From contig QXXE01000044.1 in the NCBI GenBank assembly GCA_009911355.1, positions 1 through 32,361 on the forward strand: DNA of 32,361 bases, read 5' to 3'. Each line of letters begins with the position of its first letter. Within the stretch, counting starts at the first letter, position 1. The DNA is from Clostridiaceae bacterium (GTDB taxonomy: Bacteria > Bacillota > Clostridia > Oscillospirales > Butyricicoccaceae). The notes beneath the pieces were generated by a model. It was not told the DNA's origin and did no database searches. It was given only the letters and a program-made list of their open reading frames with translations. This document shows, piece after piece, positions 16,167 through 24,310 of this stretch. The position numbers and the translations under genes are program-made.

Positions 16167-16192
16167 GCAGGCGCCGGAAGGCGCCTGCTTTT
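16167..16192 (+). terminator. Terminator of the isomerase gene
   Basis: GCAGGCGCC (16167-16175), tetraloop ggaa, GGCGCCTGC (16180-16188), then TTTT. This is a textbook rho-independent terminator. Confidence 0.92.
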
Positions 16193-16222
16193 GATTTTGC
16201 GGCGGGCGCAAACTGCACAGGA

Positions 16223-16258
16223 TTTTATGCTGATAAAACCGCCGCGATATGGTAAAAT
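16223..16258 (+). promoter_or_regulatory. Promoter and palindromic operator of the MocR/PdxR-type gene
   Basis: The -10 TAAAAT (16253-16258) lies 22 bases before the start codon. At the -35 position sits a perfect inverted repeat TTTTAT-GCTG-ATAAAA (16223-16238), with only a weak -35 (CTGATA) inside it. A palindrome on the -35 of a regulator gene suggests autoregulation; the binder is inferred. Confidence 0.55.
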
Positions 16259-16279
16259 GGATAGGGAAGGAGGCGTAGT

Positions 16280-17671
16280 ATGCTGACGTATATTCTGGAC
16301 CCGGGCGGCCGCACGCCGCTGTATGAGCAGCTGTACCGGCTGATCCGGCGCGACATCACGTCGGGGGCGCTGCGCGGCGGGGAGCGCCTGCCGTCTGCGC
16401 GGCAGCTAGCGGCGCATCTGGAAATCAGCCGGATCACGGTCGACACGGCTTACAGCCAGCTGCTCGCGGAGGGCTATGTAACCTCTGCGCCGCGGCGGGG
16501 GTATTTTGTGCAGGAAGCGCTCACGATGCCGCAGCGTGCGGCGGCGGCGCAGCCCATCCAGCCGCCCCAACCGCCGAAGCGGCAGCCTTACCGGTTTGAT
16601 TTCAAGACGAATATTGTCGACACCGATTGTTTCCCGTTCTCGACGTGGGCGAAGCTGTCGCGGGCGGTGCTCACCGACTACGCCGACCGTCTGCTCCAGG
16701 AATCCGCGCCGCAGGGCGAAGCCGAGCTGCGCGAGGCGATCCGGGACTACCTGCTGGAATTCCGGGGGCTTGAGGTTTCCGCAAACCAGGTTATTGTGGG
16801 GGCGGGCTCGGAATACCTGCTGCACCTGCTGATCCGGCTGCTGGGGTGCGAACGGCCTTACGCGCTGGAAAACCCGGGCTACCGCAAGCTTTATCAGATC
16901 TTTGAGGCTAACGGCGCGTCGGTGCGGCCGGTTGGGCTGGACGGGCAGGGGCTGTGCGCGGGGCAGCTGGGCGACGCTGGGGCGGTCTACCTGACGCCCT
17001 CGCACCATTTCCCGACGGGGGTTGTCATGCCGGTGCCGCGCCGGATGCAGCTGCTGGCGTGGGCGGCGGAGCAGCCGGGACGTTATCTGATTGAGGATGA
17101 TTATGATTCGGAGTTCCGGTTTTCCTCCCGTCCGATGCCTGCGCTCAAGGAGCTTGACCGGCTTGACCGGGTGATTTACCTGAACACATTTGCAAAAAGC
17201 CTTGCGCCGTCGCTGCGCATTGGGTATATGGTGCTGCCGGGGCCGCTGATGGCGCGATTCCAGGAGCAGTTTTCGCTATACTCGTCGTCGGTGCCTGCAT
17301 TTGAGCAGCACACGCTGGCACGGTTTATGAACAGCGGGGCATTTGAGCGCCATATCAGCCGGAGCCGGAATGTATACAAGGGGCGGCTGGACGCGCTGCT
17401 TGCGGCGCTGCGGGAGAGCCCGCTTGCGGCGTGCACGGAGGTACGCGGCGCGGAGGCCGGGCTGCACATCCTGCTGCGGGTCAAAAACGGTCTCAGCGAG
17501 GACGAGTTGGTACGGTATGCGGCGGCAAAGGGGGTACGGGTATACGGTCTTTCGGCGTATTACGCGCCGGGGAGCAGCCCGGAACGAGCAACTGTAATCC
17601 TGGGCTACGCGGGCATTGACTCTTCACGCTTCCGGGAAGCGGTCGCGCTGCTCAGCGCCGCCTGGCTCTGA
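16280..17671 (+). CDS. MocR/PdxR-family transcriptional regulator (GntR HTH plus aminotransferase-like domain)
   Basis: This is a 463-aa fusion of an N-terminal GntR-type winged helix (1-78; RLPSARQLAAHLEISRITVDTAYSQL) and a class I aminotransferase-like domain (about 110-463) that binds pyridoxal phosphate. The PLP lysine is expected at residue 306 (NTFAKSLAPSLRIGYM), with the cofactor aspartate in IEDDYDSEF and the motif LTPSHHFPTG. Family members regulate vitamin B6 synthesis or aminobutyrate, taurine and D-amino-acid metabolism, using PLP as sensor. No pdxST or aminotransferase operon is adjacent, so the target is unknown. A GGAAGGAGG site upstream fixes the start. It stands alone behind its own promoter. 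Confidence 0.92.
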   Translation: MLTYILDPGGRTPLYEQLYRLIRRDITSGALRGGERLPSARQLAAHLEISRITVDTAYSQLLAEGYVTSAPRRGYFVQEALTMPQRAAAAQPIQPPQPPKRQPYRFDFKTNIVDTDCFPFSTWAKLSRAVLTDYADRLLQESAPQGEAELREAIRDYLLEFRGLEVSANQVIVGAGSEYLLHLLIRLLGCERPYALENPGYRKLYQIFEANGASVRPVGLDGQGLCAGQLGDAGAVYLTPSHHFPTGVVMPVPRRMQLLAWAAEQPGRYLIEDDYDSEFRFSSRPMPALKELDRLDRVIYLNTFAKSLAPSLRIGYMVLPGPLMARFQEQFSLYSSSVPAFEQHTLARFMNSGAFERHISRSRNVYKGRLDALLAALRESPLAACTEVRGAEAGLHILLRVKNGLSEDELVRYAAAKGVRVYGLSAYYAPGSSPERATVILGYAGIDSSRFREAVALLSAAWL

Positions 17672-17686
17672 GCAGGGTTTCCCGCA

Positions 17687-17814
17687 CCTGCGCGGCGAGC
17701 GGCAGGGCTCTGCCCTGCACCCGGCCCTATGCGGGCAGCGGCAGGGCTCTGCCCTGCACCCGCGATTTTTTTGAAAAAAAATCGAGTAAAAACTTCATTC
17801 CGCCTGCGGGCGGG
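17687..17814 (+). repeat. Mosaic hairpin repeat, copy F (forward)
   Basis: Two GCAGGGCTCTGCCCTGC palindromes lie in tandem, followed by the A/T hairpin GATTTTTTT-g-AAAAAAAATC (17764-17783) and the core CGCCTGCGGGCGGGG (17801-17815). A 63-base stretch (17737-17799) is identical to 32046-32108 in copy J. The rest of this gap to 18004 is A/T-rich and shows no gene. Confidence 0.82.
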
Positions 17815-18004
17815 GCAGAAAGAGCAAAATGACTGCTCATTCTATAAAATTACTGTTCTATTGGGATGCGAATATATAGATATTTTTATTATTTTCCATT
17901 AGCCTCTTTCAGCGGATTGATGCTTTGTAAACCAAATCCAAAGTGCTGAAAAAAGGGCTTTTCCCTGGAAATACGCATCTGCCCTGCGTAATCTGTGTTG
18001 CGGG

Positions 18005-18033
18005 TTGATTTCCCTGCTTTGCTGTGCTATACT
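18005..18033 (+). promoter_or_regulatory. Promoter of the 116-aa hypothetical gene
   Basis: TTGATT (18005-18010), 17 bases, TATACT (18028-18033) with an extended TGC. The same pair of hexamers with the same spacing precedes the nitroreductase gene. Confidence 0.65.
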
Positions 18034-18083
18034 GGTGATAATACCGGGAAACGGTTTTCAAAAGCTGTAAAGGAGAAGACGGC

Positions 18084-18434
18084 ATGATAAAATTTGATGA
18101 AGAATTGGAGCTCTACACCACCGAAATCGATGGAGTGATCTTCACATGGGAGGAAGAGCCTCCAAAGGACGCGGAAGAACAGGCGGCGGCAGCTGCGGCA
18201 AACTACCGGGAATGCCTGCCGGAAATCATTGCGTTTATGCTCCCCTCCCTGCGGCAAATGTACGGGGAGGTCACGGCCGAAGAAGCCGCGCGGAAAATCG
18301 GCAGGCCCTCTATTGACCTGGACGCGGGGCAGGTATCCTACTGCGAGCAGCGGTTTGACGACATGCACATTTTCAGCTTTGAATTTTCCGGCGACGATTT
18401 TCAGGAATTGGACTATCTTTCCATCGATGGCTGA
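18084..18434 (+). CDS. Small acidic hypothetical protein
   Basis: This is a 116-residue soluble, strongly acidic protein (MIKFDEELELYTTEIDGVIFTWEEEPP ... FSGDDFQELDYLSIDG). It has a beta-rich N-terminus, an Ala/Glu-rich helix in the middle and a beta-like C-terminus. No signal peptide or membrane segment is seen. I do not recognise the family. It has its own promoter and an AAAGGAGAAG ribosome site, and its codon use resembles the neighbouring genes, so it is likely expressed. The next small gene follows after 97 bases. Confidence 0.72.
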   Translation: MIKFDEELELYTTEIDGVIFTWEEEPPKDAEEQAAAAAANYRECLPEIIAFMLPSLRQMYGEVTAEEAARKIGRPSIDLDAGQVSYCEQRFDDMHIFSFEFSGDDFQELDYLSIDG

Positions 18435-18531
18435 CCGGCAAGCGTCCTACCCTCCCGATCCTGCGTACTGGTACGCCTTTGCACTGCATCCGGCGGCAAC
18501 AATGTTTATGATCCGAAGAAAGGGGCTAACC

Positions 18532-18762
18532 ATGAAAAAGAAGGAAAAAAAGAAAACTCAGGAACAAGACAGCCTGCCCACGCTTGCGAACGATCTGAAT
18601 GAAGAACCGAAACAGCCGGGCGACTATGTGCTCAAGCGCGTCACCCCTACCGGGCTCAAGGTCGGCACCGCTTCGTTCGACGGCGGGAAAAAGAAAATCA
18701 GCGTGACCGAGTACCCTTCGACCGGGACCATCCAGGTTACCCACACATTCAAGAAAAAATAA
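18532..18762 (+). CDS. Small lysine-rich hypothetical protein
   Basis: This is a 76-residue basic protein (MKKKEKKKTQEQDSLPTLANDLNEEPKQPGDYVLKRVTPTGLKVGTASFDGGKKKISVTEYPSTGTIQVTHTFKKK). The N-terminal third is charged and probably unstructured; the rest looks like a small beta fold. The start is supported by GAAAGGGG upstream. The open frame extends back to 18229, but that part overlaps the previous gene and lacks its own start signal. Function unknown. A strong terminator follows at 18956. Confidence 0.65.
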   Translation: MKKKEKKKTQEQDSLPTLANDLNEEPKQPGDYVLKRVTPTGLKVGTASFDGGKKKISVTEYPSTGTIQVTHTFKKK

Positions 18763-18890
18763 GAGCCTATCCCATCATGAGACGTACGCAGATTGCGCCG
18801 TCAGATTTTTCGCCAGGCGAAGCCGATTTCCCGTAGGAATCCTTTGTGGATTTCAAGGGGAAGCGGCGCTGCATGACGGAAAACATACAA
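18763..18890 (+). repeat. Second repeat family, copy 1
   Basis: The stretch from GAGCCTATCCCATCATGAG through CCGATTTCCCGTAGGAATC, CTTTGTGGATTTCAAGGGG and GCGGCGCTGCATGACGG resembles 19814-19960. Its ends pair (CCGTCA 18798-18803 with TGACGG 18874-18879), so it may fold as one large hairpin. No coding signal is seen. Confidence 0.5.
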
Positions 18891-18955
18891 GCAAGCGGTG
18901 TGCGGATCATTTCGGGATCGGCTCTAAGTGCCAATCATTCCATCCCGCACAGCAA

Positions 18956-18989
18956 AGGGCGCCTGCCATCCGGCAAGCGCCCTTTTTTT
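18956..18989 (+). terminator. Terminator after the lysine-rich hypothetical gene
   Basis: AGGGCGC..TGCC and GGCA..GCGCCCT form an interrupted stem (18956-18983) followed by seven Ts. This is a strong rho-independent terminator on the plus strand. Confidence 0.88.
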
Positions 18990-19131
18990 CTGGAATATGC
19001 CCGAGAGGGTTCCGCCCTGTCAGAAAAGTTGCAGCAGCTTCTGTATTTCTCCCTCTTCCTCCCCATCTGAGGTGACGGTTTTCCCGTCTGGGACGCTGAT
19101 GATGCGGCAAGTATCCCGACCTCCCAGACCT

Positions 19132-19482
19132 TCACCGGTGCAGGATTGTTTCGACCGGTTTCCCCTTTGCCAGCTCGTCGACCAGCTTGTCCAGCCAGCG
19201 CACCTGCTGCATCAGCGGGTCCCCGATCGATTCGACCTTCACGCCGCAGACCGTCCCCTTGATGCAGGCGGCTTCCGGGTTCATGCGGGGCGCTTCCCGG
19301 AAAAATGTCCCGTAGTCCACATCCCGTTCCAGCTGCCGCGCGAGCCCCTCCGCGTCATAGCCGGTCAGCCAGAAAACCAGCTGGTCAACTTCCCCCTTCG
19401 TCCGGTTTTTCCGCTCCGCCTTCTGCACAAGCAGCGGATAATTTTTTGACAATTTCATCGCAAATACTCGTTCATTCCCCAT
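19132..19482 (-). CDS. DUF2200 family protein
   Basis: This 116-residue protein fits DUF2200 end to end: MGNERVFAMKLSKNYPLLVQKAERKNRTKGEVDQLVFWLTGY, then DVDYGTFFREAPRMNP, then IKGTVCGVKVESIGDPLMQQVRWLDKLVDELAKGKPVETIL. It is soluble; the family's biochemical role is not known. The start at 19482 follows AAAGGGG; a frame-extending start at 19506 has no site. It is a single gene between the two copies of the second repeat family. Confidence 0.87.
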   Translation of the reverse strand: MGNERVFAMKLSKNYPLLVQKAERKNRTKGEVDQLVFWLTGYDAEGLARQLERDVDYGTFFREAPRMNPEAACIKGTVCGVKVESIGDPLMQQVRWLDKLVDELAKGKPVETILHR

Positions 19483-19506
19483 AAAATATCCCCTTTCTCG
19501 AATCAT

Positions 19507-19984
19507 CCAGATTTGAAGCCGGGCGGTATCCTATTCCCGGCGGCTGGCTCCAAGACAGACCGACGCCCAGCTGCCCGGGATCACCGCACCTCCCGGACTT
19601 GCCCCATAATGAATCAGCGGCAAAGCCCGCCGGGAAAAGCCAGTACAAGCAAGCAAATCCCCATGAACCCTGCTTCTTTTTCATAACCGCCCCCCAGCCG
19701 CAGCCCACGCTCCCGCCTTACAGCCGGAATACGCTTCAACCGCGAATCAGCTTCCAGGATGCCACAAAAAACAGGGGCGGCGCGGGCCAAGCGCCCTGCC
19801 GTCCCTGTGAACCGCTTCTTAGAACCTGTTTCATACCTGGGGGAAATGCCGGATGGCGCGGGCTCTTGCCGTCAAGCGCGGCCAATTTCCCGCAGAAAAC
19901 CTTTGTAGGTTTCAGGGGCACGCGGCGCAGAATAGCGGCAGGCGTCCCGTCAGACAGCATTTAAGGTCGGGCTTAAAGCAATGC
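19507..19984. other. Intergenic stretch without a convincing gene
   Basis: This 478-base stretch has only weak open frames. It contains an imperfect hairpin around ACAGGGGCGGC / GCCGTCCCTGT (about 19772-19809) and copy 2 of the second repeat family. The 78-aa minus-strand frame ending at 19472 overlaps the DUF2200 start and is not accepted. Confidence 0.5.
19814..19960 (+). repeat. Second repeat family, copy 2
   Basis: AGAACCTGTTTCATACCTG, CCAATTTCCCGCAGAAAACC, CTTTGTAGGTTTCAGGGG and CACGCGGCGCAGAATAGCGG match copy 1 (18763-18890) in the same order with scattered changes. It lies just beyond the 3' end of fprA. Confidence 0.5.
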
Positions 19985-21109
19985 TTAGCCCTTATAAAGC
20001 TGCCTGCGCTGCGGTAGCACCGTCCAGCCCATGCTGACAAGGATTTCCTCGGCCTGCTTGACCGATTCGCCGCTCCAACCATAGGAACCGAACGCCATGC
20101 CGGTGCGGTCCTTCGGGCGAAGACCCTTCATATAGGTCAGGAAGGCCGCGACGGTCGGCAGCATGTTGTTATTGAGCGTCGAGGTGCCCACAAACACGAA
20201 TTTCGCCTCGAGGATATCGCCCATCACCCGGGAATAGTGCTCATCCTTCAGGCAGTGTACCGATACCTTCTTTCCGACGCTTTCAAAATCGGCGCGGATT
20301 TTTTCTGCCATCTCTGCGGTTGCGTTCCACATGGAGTCGTAGACGATGACAACCTTGTCCTCCTGCACCTCGTTCCGGCTCCAGCGGTCGTAGCTTGCGA
20401 CCATTTCGCCGATATACTTGCGCAGCATCACGCCGTGCGACGGGCAGACCAGCTCAATGTCAAGCGCTGCGGCCTGCTTCAGCAGCCCCTGCACCTGCAT
20501 CCCGAACGGCAGGACAATATTCGCATAATAATCGGACGCGCGCTCCATCAGCCGCTCATAACCCAGCTCATCATCATAGGAAGCGTTCTCCGGGCAGATA
20601 TGCTGCCCAAAGGCATCGTTCGAGAATAGGATTTTCTCTTCGGCCAGGTAGGTCAGCATGGAATCCGGCCAATGCACCATCGGCGCGGGGATGAAATGGA
20701 AGGTATACTTGCCGGTGTTCAGCGTATCGCCCATTTTTACCAGCTTGCAGTGGAAGTCTTTGCCGTAGTACGCCATGAGCCCCTTCTGCGCACCGGCAGT
20801 GCAGTAGATGGGCGCGTCCGGGATGCGGGCGAAAATCTCCGGGCAGGAACCGGAATGGTCGGGCTCAATGTGGTTCTGAATCACATAATCGATGCGCTCC
20901 ACGGGGATAACTTCCTCAATGTTATGGATAAATTCCTCGGTAAACGCAGCCTTGACGTTGTCAATCAGCACCCACTTGTCACTCGAGTCGTCATGGACAA
21001 GGTAGGCGTTGTAGGTCGCGCCGTAGGGGGTTGCGTAGCCGTGGAAAATGCGCACCTGCGGGTCGCGCGCCCCCACCGCATAAATATTGTCGCGGATTTT
21101 GATCACCAT
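19985..21109 (-). CDS. fprA: Flavodiiron protein (FprA-type A flavoprotein)
   Basis: This cytoplasmic oxygen- or nitric-oxide-reducing flavodiiron protein has 374 aa. The N-terminal metallo-beta-lactamase-like domain has the diiron motif HxExDH (His80, Glu82, Asp84, His85: NHIEPDHSG), His146 (HWPDS), Asp165 (SNDAFGQH) and His225 (PSHG). The C-terminal flavodoxin domain (about 250-374) has the FMN loop VYDSMWNATAEMAE and VGTSTLNNNMLP. In anaerobes such enzymes detoxify oxygen or NO using electrons from rubredoxin; no fused rubredoxin domain is present and no rubredoxin gene is adjacent. The gene starts 41 bases after the secA stop on the same strand, with no terminator between, so read-through from secA is possible. 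Confidence 0.94.
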   Translation of the reverse strand: MVIKIRDNIYAVGARDPQVRIFHGYATPYGATYNAYLVHDDSSDKWVLIDNVKAAFTEEFIHNIEEVIPVERIDYVIQNHIEPDHSGSCPEIFARIPDAPIYCTAGAQKGLMAYYGKDFHCKLVKMGDTLNTGKYTFHFIPAPMVHWPDSMLTYLAEEKILFSNDAFGQHICPENASYDDELGYERLMERASDYYANIVLPFGMQVQGLLKQAAALDIELVCPSHGVMLRKYIGEMVASYDRWSRNEVQEDKVVIVYDSMWNATAEMAEKIRADFESVGKKVSVHCLKDEHYSRVMGDILEAKFVFVGTSTLNNNMLPTVAAFLTYMKGLRPKDRTGMAFGSYGWSGESVKQAEEILVSMGWTVLPQRRQLYKG

Positions 21110-21150
21110 GTTTGCTCGTTCCCTTCTGTAAATCTATTTTTTTGCTTTTA

Positions 21151-23895
21151 TCACTGCTTTAAATAGCAGCATTTTTTATACTTCTTGCCGCTGCCGCAGG
21201 GGCACGGGTCGTTCATGCCGACCTTTTTGCCCGCCCGGCGCACCGGCTGGTTCTTGAGCGTGCCGTCGCCTGCGCCCGCCGCAGAGGTCTCCTTCGCGAC
21301 CTGCTCGCGTTTGGGCTCCTCCTGCGTGCGCACCCGCGCCAGGAACAGCATCCGCACGGTATCCTCACGGATGGCCTCAATCATGCCGTCGAACATGTCA
21401 AAGCCCTCGCGCTTGTATTCGTCGACCGGGTTGTGCTGGGCGTAAGCGCGCAGGCCGATGCCGTTGCGCAGCTCGGTCATTGCGTCGATGTGATCCATCC
21501 ACTTCATGTCGACGTTTTTCAGCAGGATCACCCGCTCGAGCTCGCGCATGACATGCGGCGTCAGCTCTGCCTCTTTACGGTCGTAGGCCGCATGGGCGAG
21601 ATCCTTCATCTGGTTCGCGAGCGCATCATTGGTCAGGTCGTCACACTCGGCGGGGGTGAAGCGCAGGTCGTCCGGCGTCAGGAACAGCCCGCGGAAGGGC
21701 TTGCACGCTTCGTCGACCATATAAGGCTCAATCACCTTGTGCTCGCCGATTGCGGCATAGACCGCGCTGTCAATCGCGCCGTCCAGCATCGAAATGATGT
21801 TGCTCTTGATATCCTCGCCCTCGAGCACCTTCAGGCGCTGGCTGTAGATCGTGCCGCGCATGGTGTTCATCACGTCGTCGTATTCCAGCACGTGGCGGCG
21901 GATGCCGAAGTTGCGCGCTTCCACCTTCTTCTGGGCGTTTTCGATCGCGCCGGAAAGCATTTTCTGGTCGATCGGCTCGTCGTCCTCAATGCCCAGCGTT
22001 TCCATCATCTTCTGGATGCGCTCAGATCCGAACAGGCGCATCAGGTCATCCTCCATCGAGATGTAAAACGCCGATTCGCCGGGGTCGCCCTGACGGCCCG
22101 CGCGCCCGCGCAGCTGGTTGTCAATGCGGCGGGACTCGTGGCGTTCGGTGCCCAGGATGAACAGGCCGCCCGCTTCACGCACCTTTGCCGCGTCCTGCTC
22201 GACCTGCTTGCGGAACCCGTCCAGCAGCTCATGGTAGCGGGTGCGCGCCGCGAGGATTTCCTCGTTGTCGGTGTCGGCATAGCCGGTCGCCTCAATGATA
22301 ATTTCCTCAGGCACGCCCTCCTTGCGGAGCACGGCTTCGGCCATCTGCTCGTCGTTGCCGCCCAGCTTGATATCGGTACCACGGCCCGCCATGTTGGTGG
22401 CGATCGTGACCGCGCCCGGCTTGCCTGCCTGCGCGACGATCTCGGCCTCCTGCTCGTGGTACTTCGCGTTCAGCACGGTATGCGGGATGCCTTTCTTTTT
22501 CAGCATGGACGAGAGCAGCTCGCTCTTCTCGATCGACACCGTGCCGACCAGCACCGGCTGCCCCTTCTGATGGCATTCCTCAATGCGCTCGATTGCCGCC
22601 ATAAACTTGCCGCGCTCGTTTTTGTAGACGCGGTCGGGGTTGTCTTTGCGGGCAACCGGGCGGTTGGTCGGGATTTCGATCACGTCGAGCTTGTAAATCT
22701 CGCGGAACTCCTCTTCCTCGGTCAGCGCGGTACCGGTCATGCCGGACAGCTTGCCGTACAGGCGGAAGAAATTCTGGAAGGTGATGGTTGCAAGGGTTTT
22801 GGACTCATGGGCGACGGTGACGTTTTCCTTTGCCTCAATCGCCTGATGGAGCCCCTCGTTATAGCGCCGTCCGAACATCAGGCGGCCGGTGAACTCGTCG
22901 ACGATAATGACCTGCCCGTCGCGCACAACGTAATCCACGTCGCGCTTCATGATGCCGCGCGCCTTAACCGCCTGGTTGATGTGGTGCATCAGCGTCGTGT
23001 TTTCGGGGTCGGTCAGGTTTTCGACCTTAAAATACTGCTCGGCGCGGGCGATGCCCTTCGGGGTCATGGTCGCAGTGCGCGCCTTCTCGTCGATGATGTA
23101 ATCGGCGTCAATATCGTCCTGTTCTTCCTTCGCATCGACCTCCTTGACGCGCATGGGGGTCAGGCGGGCGGCGAACGCGTCGGCCATTTTGTAGAGGTCG
23201 GTAGATTTTTCGCCCTGCCCGGAGATAATGAGCGGGGTGCGCGCTTCGTCGACCAGGATGGAGTCGACCTCGTCGACGATGGCGAAGGCGTGCCCACGCT
23301 GCACCATGCCCGCCTTGTAGATGGCCATATTATCGCGCAGGTAGTCGAAGCCGAACTCATTGTTGGTGCCGTAGGTGATATCGGCTTCATACATCGCGCG
23401 GCGGGCCTGCTGCGGCACGGCATGGATAATCAGCCCGACCCGCATCCCGAGGAAGCGGTAGACCTTGCCCATCCATTCGGAGTCGCGCTTTGCGAGGTAG
23501 TCGTTGACCGTAACGATGTGTACGCCCTTGCCCGCGATGGCGTTGAGGTAAGCGGGAAGGGTTGCAACGAGAGTTTTGCCCTCGCCGGTTTTCATCTCGG
23601 CGATGCGCCCTTGATGGAGGACGATGCCGCCGATCAGCTGGACGCGGTAGTGGCGCATCCCGAGCACGCGGTCGGCGGCTTCGCGGACGGTCGCGAAGGC
23701 TTCCGGGAGCAGCGCGTCGAGGGTTTCGCCCTGCCCGAAGCGGGCGCGGAACGCATCGGTTTTGGCGCGGAGCTCTGCGTCGGTCAGCGCGCGGTATTCA
23801 TTTTCCAGCGCGTCAATCTTATCAACGATCGGGTAGATCGCCTTGAGCTGCCGTTCGGAATAGGTGCCGAACAGCTTATCTAAAAATTTTGCCAT
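21151..23895 (-). CDS. secA: Preprotein translocase ATPase SecA
   Basis: SecA is the motor that drives unfolded secretory proteins through SecYEG (914 aa, a normal length). The N-terminal ATPase has Walker [10 protein letters not shown] (Lys107) and the [19 protein letters not shown] block with DEAD-like Walker B. The preprotein cross-linking domain ([15 protein letters not shown]) follows, then the second nucleotide domain ([33 protein letters not shown]), the helical scaffold, and the C-terminal zinc motif [16 protein letters not shown] that binds SecB or ribosome. The ATG at 23895 is chosen because [10 protein letters not shown] is the usual SecA start. The very long open frame on the other strand (21433-23883) is a shadow. 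Confidence 0.97.
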   Translation of the reverse strand: MAKFLDKLFGTYSERQLKAIYPIVDKIDALENEYRALTDAELRAKTDAFRARFGQGETLDALLPEAFATVREAADRVLGMRHYRVQLIGGIVLHQGRIAEMKTGEGKTLVATLPAYLNAIAGKGVHIVTVNDYLAKRDSEWMGKVYRFLGMRVGLIIHAVPQQARRAMYEADITYGTNNEFGFDYLRDNMAIYKAGMVQRGHAFAIVDEVDSILVDEARTPLIISGQGEKSTDLYKMADAFAARLTPMRVKEVDAKEEQDDIDADYIIDEKARTATMTPKGIARAEQYFKVENLTDPENTTLMHHINQAVKARGIMKRDVDYVVRDGQVIIVDEFTGRLMFGRRYNEGLHQAIEAKENVTVAHESKTLATITFQNFFRLYGKLSGMTGTALTEEEEFREIYKLDVIEIPTNRPVARKDNPDRVYKNERGKFMAAIERIEECHQKGQPVLVGTVSIEKSELLSSMLKKKGIPHTVLNAKYHEQEAEIVAQAGKPGAVTIATNMAGRGTDIKLGGNDEQMAEAVLRKEGVPEEIIIEATGYADTDNEEILAARTRYHELLDGFRKQVEQDAAKVREAGGLFILGTERHESRRIDNQLRGRAGRQGDPGESAFYISMEDDLMRLFGSERIQKMMETLGIEDDEPIDQKMLSGAIENAQKKVEARNFGIRRHVLEYDDVMNTMRGTIYSQRLKVLEGEDIKSNIISMLDGAIDSAVYAAIGEHKVIEPYMVDEACKPFRGLFLTPDDLRFTPAECDDLTNDALANQMKDLAHAAYDRKEAELTPHVMRELERVILLKNVDMKWMDHIDAMTELRNGIGLRAYAQHNPVDEYKREGFDMFDGMIEAIREDTVRMLFLARVRTQEEPKREQVAKETSAAGAGDGTLKNQPVRRAGKKVGMNDPCPCGSGKKYKKCCYLKQ

Positions 23896-23954
23896 TTTGC
23901 TTTCAGCCTTTCTGATACCCGGCGCAGGCAGCTGGCCGGGGATATCCATTAGCT

Positions 23955-23982
23955 ATTATAGCACAAATCCGCGATTTGCCAA
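23955..23982 (-). promoter_or_regulatory. secA promoter
   Basis: On the minus strand, TTGGCA (23977-23982), 16 bases, then TATAAT (23955-23960) with an extended TGC. The leader is about 55 bases. Confidence 0.75.
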
Positions 23983-24132
23983 ACAAAATCTCACGAATAA
24001 ATTGTAAATTTCAGCTGCGGGAGGGAAGGAACGACGCATTTTTGTTCGCCGGCGAACAAACCCCCGATAAAAGGCAGCTTCTGTAGCCTTCACGAATCAG
24101 AAAAGCCCCTTTACGCCTGCAGCGCGAAAGCC

Positions 24133-24294
24133 GCGCCAGCCCGCCGCCGTTCTGGCGGGCTGGCGCACGGAGCAAAAACGATTACGCAAAAACCCAATCC
24201 CCGTCCCGCCCGCAGGCGAAGAAAGGGATTCCAAAGGGGCTAGCCCCTTTGGCGCTGTCCGCGCAGGACCGGGGTCCAGGGGCAGAGCCCCTGG
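24133..24294 (-). repeat. Mosaic hairpin repeat, copy G (reverse)
   Basis: A perfect 13-bp hairpin GCGCCAGCCCGCC/GGCGGGCTGGCGC (24133-24145, 24154-24166) has the same 8-base loop as copy B. The core follows at 24199-24218, a perfect 22-bp palindrome centred on CTAG at 24231-24252, and CCAGGGG/CCCCTGG at 24276-24282 and 24288-24294. It lies between the secA promoter and the nadE stop, so for nadE it is a downstream element. Confidence 0.85.
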
Positions 24295-24310
24295 GGCGTA
24301 ACGGCGCAGC

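Noticed and set aside
18935..19135. Minus-strand frames after DUF2200, including a protein-like tail reading CRIISVPDGKTVTSDGEEEGEIQKLLQLF
   Set aside because: The tail is in a different frame from the only nearby start (GTG at 19135) and no ribosome site is seen. It may be a decayed small gene, but a frameshift would have to be assumed.
21433..23883. An 816-codon open frame on the plus strand opposite secA
   Set aside because: The minus strand encodes a full-length SecA with every motif. The antisense frame is a by-product of GC-rich codon use and has no recognisable domain.
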